Assembly (NCBI RefSeq): GCF_050003625.1
Contig: NC_134397.1
Coordinates: forward strand, 98,564,162-98,628,161
Origin: Haematobia irritans
Lineage: Eukaryota > Arthropoda > Insecta > Diptera > Muscidae
Direction of reading: 5' to 3'
DNA: 64,000 nt
Part shown: positions 54,298 to 64,000 of the stretch, piece after piece
Position numbering within the stretch: the first letter of the stretch is position 1
Layout of the letters: the number at the start of each line of letters is the position of its first letter
Translations under genes and position numbers: made by a program
The notes under the pieces: generated by a model
Seen by the model: the letters and a program-made list of their open reading frames with translations, nothing else
The model's database searches: none
Told to the model about the DNA's origin: nothing

Positions 54298-54460
54298 TGT
54301 TGTGATCTCTTCAAAGTCTTCTTTATTAATGCCCTCTGATAATATACATCCATGCTTGGTTGTATGCACTAAGTACTTACAATCTATTACAGGGTTGTTG
54401 CATGCTACAGTGGGACATTTATAAAGTAATATACTTAAATATAAATACAAATATACAAGA
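54298..54460 (-). repeat. Gypsy 5' LTR
   Basis: Same length as the 3' LTR; its outer end reads TCTTG instead of TGTTG. The candidate primer-binding site TGGTGTCAGGTGTG follows within a few bases on the inner side. The priming tRNA was not determined. Confidence 0.92.
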
Positions 54461-54465
54461 GGTGT

Positions 54466-55668
54466 AAGACTAATATTATAAGTTGGACTGGACTCCAAAG
54501 CTGTAGACCTAGGACGCATCTCACTAATCAATTCATTCAGCTTAGAGATACACCTAGAATAAACTACGTATGAACTTTGGTGCTTCTCTTTAACGGTCGC
54601 CAAATCCGACTTTAAAGCCGTACTCTTACCACATTCCCCTTCCCTACTACCGTTCTCATCATTCACATTCGCCAAACACTTTTCATATGCAGCATTGAGA
54701 GTACGCCACAATGACTTCACCTCATCCTTGTGGGTTTCCAGAAGAAACGTCGGGGACATGGGAACCTGGTTACTACTTAGGGAAGCTTCAAACTCTACGA
54801 GTTTGTCCGCACACCTTTTGTAGTTAGCAAGTGAATGACCCAATAAAACTAGAATATGATATAACGATACCGAAATCGGAAATTGTGAAATAGGACGCAT
54901 CTCACTAATCAATTCATTCAGCTTAGAGATACACCTAGAATAAACTACGTATGAACTTTGGTGCTTCTCTTTAACGGTCGCCAAATCCGACTTTAAAGCC
55001 GTACTCTTACCACATTCCCCTTCCCTACTACCGTTCTCATCATTCACATTCGCCAAACACTTTTCATATGCAGCATTGAGAGTACGCCACAATGACTTCA
55101 TCTCATCCTTGTGGGTTTCCAGAAGAAACGTCGGGGACATGGGAACCTGGTTACTACTTAGGGAAGCTTCAAACTCTACGAGTTTGTCCGCACACCTTTT
55201 GTAGTTAGCAAGTGAATGACCCAATAAAACTAGAATATGATATAACGATACCGAAATCGGAAATCGTGAAATAGGACGCATCTCACTAATCAATTCATTC
55301 AGCTTAGAGATACACCTAGAATAAACTACGTATGAACTTTGGTGCTTCTCTTTAACGGTCGCCAAATCCGACTTTAAAGTCGTACTCTTACCACATTCCC
55401 CTTCCCTACTACCGTTCTCATCATTCACATTCGCCAAACACTTTTCATATGCAGCATTGAGAGTACGCCACAATGACTTCATCTCATCCTTGTGGGTTTC
55501 CAGAAGAAACGTCGGCGACATGGGAACCTGGTTACTACTTAGGGAAGCTTCAAACTCTACGAGTTTGTCCGCACACCTTTTGTAGTTAGCAAGTGAATGA
55601 CCCAATAAAACTAGAATATGATATAACGATACCGAAATCGGAAATTGTGACCGATAAAATATATCCAC
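54466..55668 (-). CDS. BEL/Pao 'A' Gag N-terminal part with three in-frame 127-residue repeats
   Basis: A long open frame begins near 55668 and runs through the Gypsy insertion point at 54465. It contains three tandem copies of a 127-residue block, including VEFEASLSSNQVPMSPTF and ECGKST(A/T)LKSDLATVK; the unit is 381 bp, so the frame is kept. Related Gag (23452 onward) has the block once. The region resembles the helical N-terminus of BEL/Pao Gag. The repeats differ at only a few positions, implying recent duplication. The last residues before the stop come from the Gypsy LTR. Whether the repeats were ever functional is unknown. Confidence 0.75.
54511..55653 (-). repeat. 381-bp tandem repeat, three copies
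   Basis: The segment AGGACGCATCTCACTAATC occurs at 54511, 54892 and 55273, an exact 381-base spacing. The three units are nearly identical. They lie inside the BEL/Pao gag frame. Confidence 0.95.
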
Positions 55669-56045
55669 TCAACCAACTCTACGAAATCCTTTAATATCAA
55701 CGGCAATATAATTAGATAATTGATACGAATTATACCATATACAATACATTAGAAAGTAATTATTGTGCAGCCTTTGTTAATCTCGAGAAAAAACCAGATG
55801 TCTTCAATAGATGCAGGTCAATGAACTTCGATTCAAAACTAGGCCATTGGAAAGGATCGGTAAACAAAACAAAATGATGTACAAGCGAAGAAACTAAAAC
55901 AAATATGTAGGTTAGGTTAGGTTAAAGTGGCAGCCCGATTAAGATTCAGGCTCACTTAGACTATTCTGTCCATTGTGATACCACATTAACTAAAAGTACC
56001 TATTACATATGGGCACTTCTAGTTTTAACCGCTGAACCTTCTTGA

Positions 56046-59000
56046 TTATTTTTCTTTGTTGAACCAACCAGATTGTTCCAAAAACATTAGCAGACTGCTT
56101 AAGTTAACGTTTTCCAGATCCGCCAGTAATCTGAAGCTATATGCTCCTAAAAGTTGCTTGCGCTTTACACAAAATGCAGGACACTCACACAAGAGGTGTT
56201 TAATTGATTCTTTTTCCTCCGCATCATGACAGCTCATACAATAGTCATTATACTTCGCGCCAATAGTTTTTGCAAAATCTCCTATCAGGCAGCGACCCGT
56301 TATAGCAGATATCAGGAGTGATATCTGACGTCTCGAGAACATTAGCATATCTAGTGTGCGGTTTAAGTTGAAATGGGGCCATATTTGCTTGGTGTCGTTA
56401 CAACCCTTGCAATTCTCCCATCGAACATTTGCCATCATAACAGCCTTCTCACGCAGCATGAGCTTGCAGGTAGCTAGGGGCATACCAACAAATTCTAGTT
56501 CCCCTGGAATATGTAAGGTAGTCCCTAGCCTTGCCAACTCATCGGCTTCGCAGTTCCCCGGTATGTTCCTATGGCCAGGCACCCATATTAGGTGAATATT
56601 GTACTGCTCAGCCATCTCATTGAGAGATTTGCGGCAATCGATGGCCGTTTTCGAGTTGAGGAAGACAGAGTCCAAGGATTTTATTGCAGGTTGACTGTCT
56701 GAGTATATATTAATGCCCACATTTTTTGGAACATTACTTCTCAGCCAATTCGCCACCTCTCTTATTGCTAATATTTCAGCCTGAAAAACACTACAGTGAT
56801 TAGGTAATCTTTTCGCTATTTGAAGTTCCAAATCATTAGAATATACTCCGAAACCCACTTGTCCATCCAATTTGGAGCCATCACTGTAGAAATCTATATA
56901 TTCTTTATTCCCCGGGGTCTGTGTGCACCACGCCTCACTGTTGGGGATTAGAGTCTCAAACTTTTTGTCGAAAAGTGGACTCGCCAAAGTGTAATCCACT
57001 ACGTTAGGCACATCTGACATTCTTTTGAGGACAGAACTGTGACCGTAACCTTTTTCCGACCACAGCGATAGTTCGCGCAACCGCACAGCCGTTGTTGCAG
57101 CTGACTGTTTGGCCAAAATGTCTAAAGGCAATAGATGCAGCATGACATTAAGGGAATTTGTTCCTGTCTTGCTGAATGCGCCTGAAATACACAAACACGC
57201 CATACGCTGAACTTTATCTAAACCAGTCGGTTTCTAAAGTGCCGACCACCAGACTACAACACCATATAGCATTATAGGTCTAACCACTGCCGTGTATAGC
57301 CAATGCACAATTTTTGGTTTTAGTCCCCACTTTTTTCCTATTGCCTTTTTGCACGAGTACAAAGCTACAGTTGCCTTCCTCGCCCTTTCTTCAATATTAA
57401 GCTTAAAGTTCAGCTTCCTGTCCAAAATAACGCCAAGGTATTTTGCACAATCACCAAAGGGAATTTCAATACCCCCTAAGGAAATAGGCCTAACCGTGGG
57501 AGTTTTGCGATCTTTGCAGTACATGACTAATTCTGTCTTTGCGGGATTTACCCCAAGACCATTGTCTTTCGCCCATTTTTCAGTCATCCGGAGGGCCCTC
57601 TGAATAATATCTCTGATTGTGGATGGGAATTTTCCCCTGACTGCCAGAGCTACATCATCTGCGTATGCCACCACTTTTATCCTTTCTTTTTCTAGAGTAA
57701 CCAGAAGGCTATTTATAGCAACATTCCAAAGAAGAGGTGATAGAACTCCTCCTTGGGGGGTGCCTCTGTTCACATACTTTTGTATGTTTGCTTGTCCTAG
57801 TGTGGCTGAAATACGTCTCTTCATTAGCAGTTCGTCTAACAGCCTGAGTATACATGGATCAACATTCAGAGTTGTCAGTCCATTTAATATCGAGCTCGGA
57901 TGGACATTATTGAACGCCCCTTCGATGTCTAGAAACGCCACGATTGTGTATTCTTTGACAGATAGTGAGCTTTCAATAAAGCTGACTAGTTCATGTAGTG
58001 CGGTCTCAGTAGACCTGCCCTTCGAGTATGCATGCTGTCGTTTCGAGAACAAACTTGAATCGATGCTAGTTCTAAGATAAATATCTATCATCCTCTCCAG
58101 AGTCTTAAGTAGGAATGAGGATAAGCTGATTGGTCGGAAATCCTTCGCCCTCGAGTGAGAGGCTTTTCCCGCTTTAGGTATGAAGACGACTTTTGTTTCC
58201 CTCCACTTTCCTGGGATATATGATAAGTTGATACATCCTTTATATATCACCGACAACCAGGGGATAATTTTGTCAGTTACAGCTTGTAACTCCGCCGGAG
58301 TAATTCCATCAGGTCCAGGGGATTTGAATGGTCCAAAGCTATTTAGCGCCCATCTTATTCTAGTTTCCGATACAATTTCCTCGACAGGAAACGACCGCTG
58401 AGCAACTGTGGCACCGCCAGTACATGGTTCAACCGTCTGATTTCCAGGAAAATGTGTGTCCAATAGTACCTCCAGCGTCTCCTCACTGGACGTTGTCCAA
58501 TTGCCCTCCGATGTTTTAATGAAACCTGGAGCGGAGTTGGTGGATGCTAGAACCTTCCGTAGTCTGGAAGCCTCGGACGTATTCTCAATACTGCTGCAGT
58601 AAGCATTCCAAGAGTTATGCTGAGCCTTTCTCAGTTCTCGCTTGTATCCTCTCAGAATCTTCTTGTAAGCGTCCCAATCCTCAGAAGCTCTGGTGGACTT
58701 TGCCTTGTTAAAGAGCTTCCTGCAGGATTTCCTCATATTACTTAATTCCGTAGACCACCATGGTGGTCGATGTTTCCCCCTTGGCTTTCCTCTAGGGCAT
58801 GCAGCTTTCAGTGAGATGTTGAAGGCCTTAGTAATCCGCTCCACTGCGTATTCGATATCTTGCACATTTCTCATATTTGTCTCTGTTATTTCCGGTATCA
58901 TAATATTGAACGATTCCCTATACCTATTCCAGTCAGCTTTCCTAACATTTGGCGGAAATATGATCTTGGTGATATGAACATCAAATTTGAAACTGATGTA

Positions 59001-59651
59001 GCGATGATCTGAGAAGCTGTGTTCACTTAAAACCTGCCACTCAGATATCATTTCATTCAGTTCTTGCGAGGCCAAGGTGATGTCCAAAACCTCTTGCCTG
59101 TTTTTAGTGACAAAGGTTGGGACATCTCCCTTGTTGCAAACTACCAGATTAGTACGCAAAATAAACTCTATTAGCGACTCTCCCCTTGCATTAGTATCAC
59201 TACTTCCCCATATACTATGATGTGCATTCGCATCGCATCCCATAATGAGTTTCGTCTTTGTTTTCCGTGACTCCTCCACTAAGGTCTTGACGGCATATGG
59301 AGGCATCTCCCTGTCATGTCCCATGTAGACCGAAGATACCCAATATTTGCATTTGGCTATTTCTAAACTGGCAACGACAGTGTCTGTATTGCACATTGAA
59401 GGAAGCAGAAACAAGTTGAGCTCGTTTTTAGCAATTATACAGGCTCGATTTACATCATTACCAGTATACTGCAATAGTTTAAACCTCGGAGTACTTAATT
59501 CACATATTTTGTTTTTATAAACATATGGCTCTTGAATAAGAACTATATCTATGTCCCCTTTCATCAGGAGAACTTTTAAGGCAGCACATGCAGCCTTACA
59601 ATGATGAAGATTTATCTGGAGGATCCGTAGGACCATCGAGATTTTCAACAA
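56046..59651 (-). pseudogene. LINE ORF2 (endonuclease, reverse transcriptase, RNase H) with one amber stop
   Basis: From ATG 59649-59651, the first 805 codons hold an APE-type endonuclease (LQINLHHCKAA, GCDANAHHSIWG, SDHRYISF) and reverse transcriptase (KSPGPDGITPAEL, FLDIEGAFNNV, GTPQGGVLSPLLWN, YADDVALAV). An in-frame TAG at 57234-57236 follows VVVWWSAL. The frame then continues unbroken for about 400 codons through RNase H (FYSDGSKLDG, FQAEILAIREVANW, IYSDSQPAIKSL, WVPGHRNIPGNCEADELA) and a Cys/His motif (CMSCHDAEEKE...CECPAF). A single base change is therefore all that separates it from an intact frame. Confidence 0.93.
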
Positions 59652-60825
59652 CCGTCACATCAGCCGCTTCAATCGAGTCATCAAGAATGTCCTCTTCAGA
59701 GATATCGGTGACTCTCGCAATAACCATAGGTTCAACTTTGGTGAGTTCTGAGGCAGTAGAAGCCTCCTCACGCATACGGTATCTATCCATGTCTTCAAAT
59801 GTCTTGGTATCCCCCTCGACTTCGCAAGAGGATCCGCTTACTTCTGATTCAGACAAAGGCTTGTCCATTTCTGAATCCTTTAGCTGATCGTTTTTATACA
59901 CCTTCATTTGGATATAATGAAAGCCATAACACACACGGCCCTGGGACTTTGCTAGATGTGGCAAAGACTGAGTGTTCAATATAAACACTGCATGCCGTCT
60001 TGGCCCATCCACTTCATCCAAACGGCCAACCTTCCAATCAGCTGTTGGAAGATCTGGATTGCATTGTTTCAGTCTATTTAAAATAGATTCAGGGTCAGGA
60101 GGGTTTGCAGGTATCCACGCATGTGCTCTTGGTCTAGCCGGTATGTCTTTCTTCTCGACTAACTCTAGAGCAGCTCCTTCCCAAACTTCACCAATTAGTA
60201 TCAGAGCAGCTTTAAAACAGTCTATAGACCTCTGGTCCTCAAATGCGACTAGCTTAAATCGTCCTTGATGCCAACCAGCCTCTTGGTGTCGAGGATCTGG
60301 GCCGGGAAACTTTTCCAGCACCTGTGAGTAGACGCCAGACAAAGCATTCTCAATTTCCCCCCATTTTTGCCTTGGAACCATACCGTCCAATGCTCCTTTA
60401 TTAACGATAGCCATCACAAGGCTGTCTTTAGCAACTGAGGCAAACGATCGTTGATCCCTTTTGGAGGATGGCAGCTCATCCGGTGATCGTTCCCTTTTTC
60501 CAGCCTCAAGAATTCCTTGAGCCCATTTTAAGGAATCGCTTTGTTTAGCCGACAACGTGCTTGGGTCGACTGATCCTAATTTCCTTAGGATAAACAAAGC
60601 ATTTCTGCGTTCTTTGAATCTCTTTCGTGAGGGATTACCTCCTTTTGATGCCGTTACCTTGGAAAAGGTCCGACTTGTCAAATTGTCGCCACCTGTCGAC
60701 CCGTCTACAGGTCGACTAATTGGGCCTAACTCTTGGTCATTGCCCAAATCTATAACTCCAGTCGATACTCGTCCACTGGGCCCTGAAGTTAGCAACCCAG
60801 TGGATGTCTTTGAATTTCTCTGCAT
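59596..60825 (-). CDS. LINE ORF1 protein (DUF4780-type), intact
   Basis: A 409-residue open frame from ATG 60823-60825 (MQRNSKTSTGLLTSG). The N-terminal third is Ser/Thr-rich and basic with bipartite nuclear-signal-like KGGNPSRKRFKERR. The C-terminal half (about 130-300) has WHQGRFKLVAFEDQRSIDCF, RPRAHAWIPANPPDPESIL and NPDLPTADWKVGRLDE, a pattern I associate with DUF4780 of LOA-group elements. It is expected to bind element RNA. It overlaps ORF2 by 56 bases in another frame. Confidence 0.88.
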   Translation of the reverse strand: MQRNSKTSTGLLTSGPSGRVSTGVIDLGNDQELGPISRPVDGSTGGDNLTSRTFSKVTASKGGNPSRKRFKERRNALFILRKLGSVDPSTLSAKQSDSLKWAQGILEAGKRERSPDELPSSKRDQRSFASVAKDSLVMAIVNKGALDGMVPRQKWGEIENALSGVYSQVLEKFPGPDPRHQEAGWHQGRFKLVAFEDQRSIDCFKAALILIGEVWEGAALELVEKKDIPARPRAHAWIPANPPDPESILNRLKQCNPDLPTADWKVGRLDEVDGPRRHAVFILNTQSLPHLAKSQGRVCYGFHYIQMKVYKNDQLKDSEMDKPLSESEVSGSSCEVEGDTKTFEDMDRYRMREEASTASELTKVEPMVIARVTDISEEDILDDSIEAADVTVVENLDGPTDPPDKSSSL

Positions 60826-60942
60826 GGTGGCCTAATATCCCACCACACTTGAAATTCGTAGTAGGTACTTATTACGATGATTTTATCCGCTATTAAAAAA
60901 CACGTCCATTCCGTTCGACGGTTGAAAAAACAAATATGTAGG

Positions 60943-61262
60943 TCAATGAACTTCGCTTCAAAGCTAGGCCAATGGAAATGGAAAGAAATCTAAAAGTAGG
61001 CCATTCGAAAAGATTCGTAACCAAAACAAAAATGATGGATGAGCAAAGAAACCGAAATAATAGAAAATCAATTTCACGCACACATACACCATAAAAACGC
61101 AGAAATTGCAATGTGTAAGGAAGATATGTAGCTTAAAGAATTCGATCGAACCTATCCCGACATGTTCGACTCGAACTTACCCGGTACCAGAAATTTAATG
61201 AAAGGTGGATGTAGTAGTCAAATACAGAGAGCAACGTTGTTGTGTGGCAAGGTTACTTGTAG
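60943..61262. other. Noncoding flank related to 55669-55895
   Basis: Its start (GGTCAATGAACTTCGCTTC) resembles 55826-55900 (GGTCAATGAACTTCGATTC), indicating a local degenerate duplication on both sides of the LINE. No ORF or repeat terminus was seen in the remainder. Confidence 0.5.
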
Positions 61263-62007
61263 GCAAAGAGTATAAATAAACAAGAGGGTCGAAACGTCTC
61301 ATTTTTGTAATATCGTATAAATGCCATAGATTAGGGTCGAACATGTTGCAAAACGGTACCAACATTTTCTTCGTATTCCCTTTTGTTATCTACGGCTTTT
61401 CACATGGTTTTGATTCGTTAACTTGCGATTCGATTTTGAAAAATCAAATTATTCTTTTTGTAATCAAAATTTTTTTTAATTTATAATAAGAAGTGAATTC
61501 TTATAATTTTTATAAATGTTAAAAAACAACTTCACGCGAAAATCTAGTGAAAAAGTGAATGTTTTCTAGAGTATTTTACGTTAAGCCTAGTATTCAGCTT
61601 TAGCTGAAATTTCATGTAGGTACCAATTCAGATGTTCCTTGAAATGTTTGCTTAAGTATGTTAAAGTCATATTGTCATAAAAAGACAGTAAATTTATTGT
61701 TTACTGTCTTTAATAAATTGTCTAAAACACGACAACTTATCGAATGAATGTTTTGGGACATAGAATTCATAGATTTAGCAAACAGAAGTATTCTTTTGGT
61801 CCTTTTTTGCGTTTTTCGTTTTGTTTTTTAATGAAAAAATAATTTGAACATAATGAAAATCTAGCACACATTGCAGAACACGCCTTATAATTTTTCCATA
61901 TTATCAAACGTAAATAAAACATGTTGCATGTTTGACCCTAATCTATGGAATTTGTGCATATCGTAAGTGAGCGATTTCGACCCTCTTTAGTTATTTATAC
62001 TCTTTGC
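61263..62007. mobile_element. Short inverted-repeat (MITE-like) element, ~745 bp
   Basis: The left arm (61263-61352, starting GCAAAGAGTATAAATAA) is an imperfect reverse complement of the right arm (61920-62007, ending TTATTTATACTCTTTGC). Both contain AGAGGGTCGAAA and CATAGATTAGGGTC in register. The interior is AT-rich without coding potential. Target duplication not identified. Confidence 0.7.
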
Positions 62008-62300
62008 TTGTAGGGCAATGTATAATAATTGTAATTCGTAATCCAAGTATGATGTTTGATCCAAATATTTTGAATAATCCAAATTTGTCATGTAATCAGA
62101 ACATTTTGTTGAAAAATTCACTAATCAAAGAATGAAACCTCGATTACATCAGCGAGAACACGATTTCCACGTTTACAGATTATTACCGACGGACCTTTTT
62201 CTCTTTAATAAAATTATTCGTTTCCCCTTGAAAATCTTTTATGAAGTCTGAAGTAAGGCTCTCAGAGAGTACGCTGGAATCCGGTTCGTGTTGGACACCT
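62008..62300. other. Unassigned noncoding stretch
   Basis: AT-rich; no ORF, repeat end or RNA gene recognised. Confidence 0.4.
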
Positions 62301-62950
62301 TGTGATACCACATTGACTAAAAGTACCTATTACATATGGGCACTTCAATTTTTAACCGCTGAACCTTCTCGATTATTTTCTTCTGTTGAACCAACCAGAT
62401 TGTTCCAAAAACATTAACAGACTGCTTAAGTTAACGTTTTCCAGGTCCGTCAGTAATCTAAAGCTACACTGTCTCCAACAATTGTCCGTACAACAAACTA
62501 TTGAAATATATTTCATCGTATCTCAGAAACTAGACAATTTGCTTTTATATGATCTTTTTTATGTCAAATAGAAATAAATCATTTAAGCTTGAACTTTAAA
62601 ATACAATTTAATTGAAACGAATCAGATATATAGTTTCTGAGATACAATGCAATATAGCTTTTAGGAGTGATATCTGACGACGTGAGCCTTTTCACGCAGT
62701 AAGAGTTTGCAGGTAGCCAGAGGCATACCAACAGATTCTGGTTCCCCTGGAGTACGTAAGGTACTTCTTAGCCTTGCTAACTCATCCGCTTTGCAGTTCA
62801 CCGGTATCTTCCTATGGCCAGGCACCCACATTTGGTGAATATTGTACCGCTCAGCCAACTTATAGACAGATTTGCGGCAGTCGATGGTCGTTGTCGAGTT
62901 AAGGAACATAGAGTCCAAGGATTTTATTGCAGGTTGACTGTCTGAGTATA
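62301..62950 (-). mobile_element. LOA-type LINE 3' fragment (copy 5), rearranged
   Basis: 62301-62468 matches the LINE 3' end (56046 region of copy 2). 62660-62950 matches RNase H coding (SVYKLAERYNIHQMWVPGHR-like in minus sense) but lacks about 120 bases present in copy 2. The 190 bases between (62469-62659) are foreign and have imperfect inverted ends (ATCGTATCTCAGAAACTA / TAGTTTCTGAGATACAA), so a small element may be inserted. A pogo-like element interrupts the right end at a TA. Confidence 0.8.
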
Positions 62951-63170
62951 CAGCAATCCCCCGATTTACGTCGCCTCGGTTTACGTTGTTTCGATTTACG
63001 TCATTCCATCTAACTTTTTTGTTCCATCCAACTTCGATTTACGTCGTCGATTTTTTTTCAAACTTTATCAGAAACACGTTCCATAAGTGAAATATGTACC
63101 AACGATGATGACATCGAAACAATTATTTCCGAAATTCTTAACGAAAATTCGTCAAATTCTGATTGATATT
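62951..63170 (+). mobile_element. pogo/Tigger-like transposon remnant
   Basis: CAGCAATCCCCCGATTTACG, preceded by TA inside the LINE's GTCTGAGTATA, looks like a pogo/Tigger-type terminus (TA target, CAG start) with repeated CGATTTACGTCG motifs subterminally. A plus-strand frame ending at 63163 (TNDDDIETIISEILNE) resembles a transposase C-terminus. The opposite terminus was not found, so this is a deleted remnant. Assignment tentative. Confidence 0.45.
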
Positions 63171-63322
63171 GCATATATAACGCAATTGTCGAAGTGGCGA
63201 TGTTTTTTTATGTGTATACAACGTAACGGTGTTTTATTTTTTTATGAACTTAATTTTTAAATTGAATTGTTATTTTTTGTTTATATACTGTTAGAAAAAT
63301 ATGTTTTTCATATGTTCCGATA

Positions 63323-63934
63323 CACTCAAAAAAAGTTAACTTGGATCCAAAGATTTTGACCTTCCCTTAAGGATTTTGGTATTGATTCCGAGCCAAAAAT
63401 GCGGCTTCATTAAAATAAAGACATTTTTTTGCGGACCTCCCTGGCTTTAAATCTAGGATCAAATAAATTAAAATTGGACACAGATCTCATTCATCGAGTT
63501 TTTATTTTCTTTTTGCGATATATTAATAAATGTATTTATGTACCAACAAATTCCAATTTCAAAATCCAAATTATGCCAGGTACTTCAAAGTAAAAACAGT
63601 TTTCTTAATGCTAAAAAAACTTTAAACCAAAGATGCAAATCCTTAAAATAAGTCTTAGCCTACATTTGAAGCGTTTTTATATTAAATTTAAAAATTCAAT
63701 ATGTCAGTTGAGTTAAAGACGATTTCTTTAAATTAAAAATGTTTTTCTCTATTTTAATGAAAATTTGCCTTACTGCAAAGATCTACAACTTCAGCAGAGA
63801 AGCAAGGATTATAAACATTCTTTTAATTAAAATGTCATTGTTTTAAAGAATTTGTCCTTAGCATTGCGTAAATTTTGAGTCCTAAAATCTAAGTTGCATA
63901 ATCTTCCATATTAGGTCAATATTTTTTTCAGTGT
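63323..63934. mobile_element. TA-flanked MITE, ~612 bp
   Basis: Ends CACTCAAAAAAAGTTAAC and ATTTTTTTCAGTGT are inverted repeats flanked by TA (63321-63322, 63935-63936). Internal sequence (TTTTGGTATTGATTCCGAGCC) recurs inverted at about 20715-20740, showing a multi-copy family. Noncoding; Tc1/mariner-type mobilisation is inferred from the TA target. Confidence 0.7.
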
Positions 63935-64000
63935 ATAAACAAATGTGTTTCGGGCACAATTTTTAAACACAATATATTTAAGTGCTAAAATGTAATGTCC

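Larger units (their letters stand above)
32350..54460 (-). mobile_element. Gypsy-type LTR retrotransposon split by a Polinton
   Basis: Near-identical 163-bp LTRs (32350-32512 and 54298-54460) with ends TGTTGT...ACAACA bound the element, and a 5-bp duplication GGTGT (32345-32349, 54461-54465) flanks it. In the minus direction the order is 5' LTR, primer-binding-like TGGTGTCAGGTGTG, Gag, protease, RT, RNase H, integrase, a purine-rich tract, and 3' LTR. It is interrupted by a Polinton in the Gag zinc knuckles (36391-53516) and a LINE fragment between protease and RT (35394-35930). Without these it is about 4.4 kb, and no env gene is seen. Pol carries stops and frameshifts. Confidence 0.93.
29285..55668 (-). 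mobile_element. BEL/Pao element 'A', host of the nested insertions
   Basis: Coding order on the minus strand is Gag N-part (55668-54466), Gag core (32349-31918), Cys/His region and protease (32014-31034), reverse transcriptase (31014-30025) and RNase H-like region (29913-29285). The Gag ORF is interrupted between 54466 and 32349 by a Gypsy element with duplication GGTGT. Integrase is absent and LTRs were not identified, so both ends are probably lost. The frames carry stops. Nearly identical DNA recurs at 4407-5569. Confidence 0.88.
55912..60926 (-). mobile_element. LOA-type LINE, copy 2, full length and nearly intact
   Basis: About 5.0 kb, with the conserved 5' terminus TTCAACCGTCGAACGG at 60926 and a CCTAACCTAACC-type 3' tail at 55912. 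It is flanked by a perfect 16-17-bp duplication AAAACAAATATGTAGG (55896-55911, 60927-60942). ORF1 is open and ORF2 is interrupted by a single amber codon. Full length with a target duplication indicates recent movement. Confidence 0.95.

Noticed and set aside
55905..55925. TTAGG telomere repeat
   Set aside because: The short TTAGGTTAGG run is the reverse of the LINE's CCTAACC tail, also seen at the SINE end (4981-4992); it is not a telomeric array.

Overview
The window is a gene-poor, repeat-dense stretch of an insect genome, most likely a higher (brachyceran, possibly muscid-type) fly. Evidence for this is the low GC content, BEL/Pao and Gypsy retroelements, RNase-H-bearing LOA-type LINEs, a Penelope-like element, tRNA-headed SINEs, and a mini-me/DINE-like repeat with a (GTCY)n tract. 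The species is not proven from sequence alone. I recognise no ordinary host gene; every substantial coding stretch belongs to a mobile element.

Layout. 1-4.4 kb: decayed LOA-type LINE (copy 1, minus). 4.4-6.7 kb: fused pieces of two BEL/Pao elements with a SINE inserted. 6.7-9.3 kb: a 345-bp repeat, then AT-rich DNA with nothing recognised. 9.3-22.5 kb: a minus-strand Penelope-like element (reverse transcriptase plus GIY-YIG) split by a TA-target element that carries an inverted copy of itself, and by a hAT-type element holding a second hAT, a mini-me-like repeat and a long (TA)n tract. 22.5-23.4 kb: a head-to-head plus-strand Penelope copy. 23.4-28.2 kb: BEL/Pao pieces, a foldback element and a LINE tail. 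29.3-55.7 kb: a four-level nest. 55.9-60.9 kb: a nearly intact full-length LOA-type LINE (copy 2). 61-64 kb: small inverted-repeat elements and LINE debris.

The nest is provable from target-site duplications. A BEL/Pao element (29.3-32.35 and 54.47-55.67 kb) is split in gag by a Gypsy element (32350-54460, 163-bp LTRs, duplication GGTGT). That element is split in its gag zinc-knuckle region by a Maverick/Polinton (36391-53516, duplication GACGGC). A 5' LINE fragment also sits in the Gypsy pol.

The Polinton (17,126 bp) is the most important object. It has long terminal inverted repeats and what looks like a complete, undamaged virus-like gene set: protein-primed DNA polymerase B with a 67-nt intron, retrovirus-type integrase with chromodomain, packaging ATPase, major capsid protein, penton-like protein, a PLA2-domain minor capsid protein, an adenovirus-type cysteine protease, a single-BIR IAP-like protein, a fibre-like protein, and several small or unknown proteins. 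It matches adintovirus-like Polintons. Together the genes would replicate (polymerase), integrate (integrase), build and fill a capsid (capsid proteins, ATPase, protease), and possibly modulate host cell death (BIR). The least expected detail is that the protease has no usable ATG and lies in the -1 frame just after an A_AAA_AAC heptamer at the end of the PLA2 gene. This suggests programmed frameshifting, or alternatively a one-base indel.
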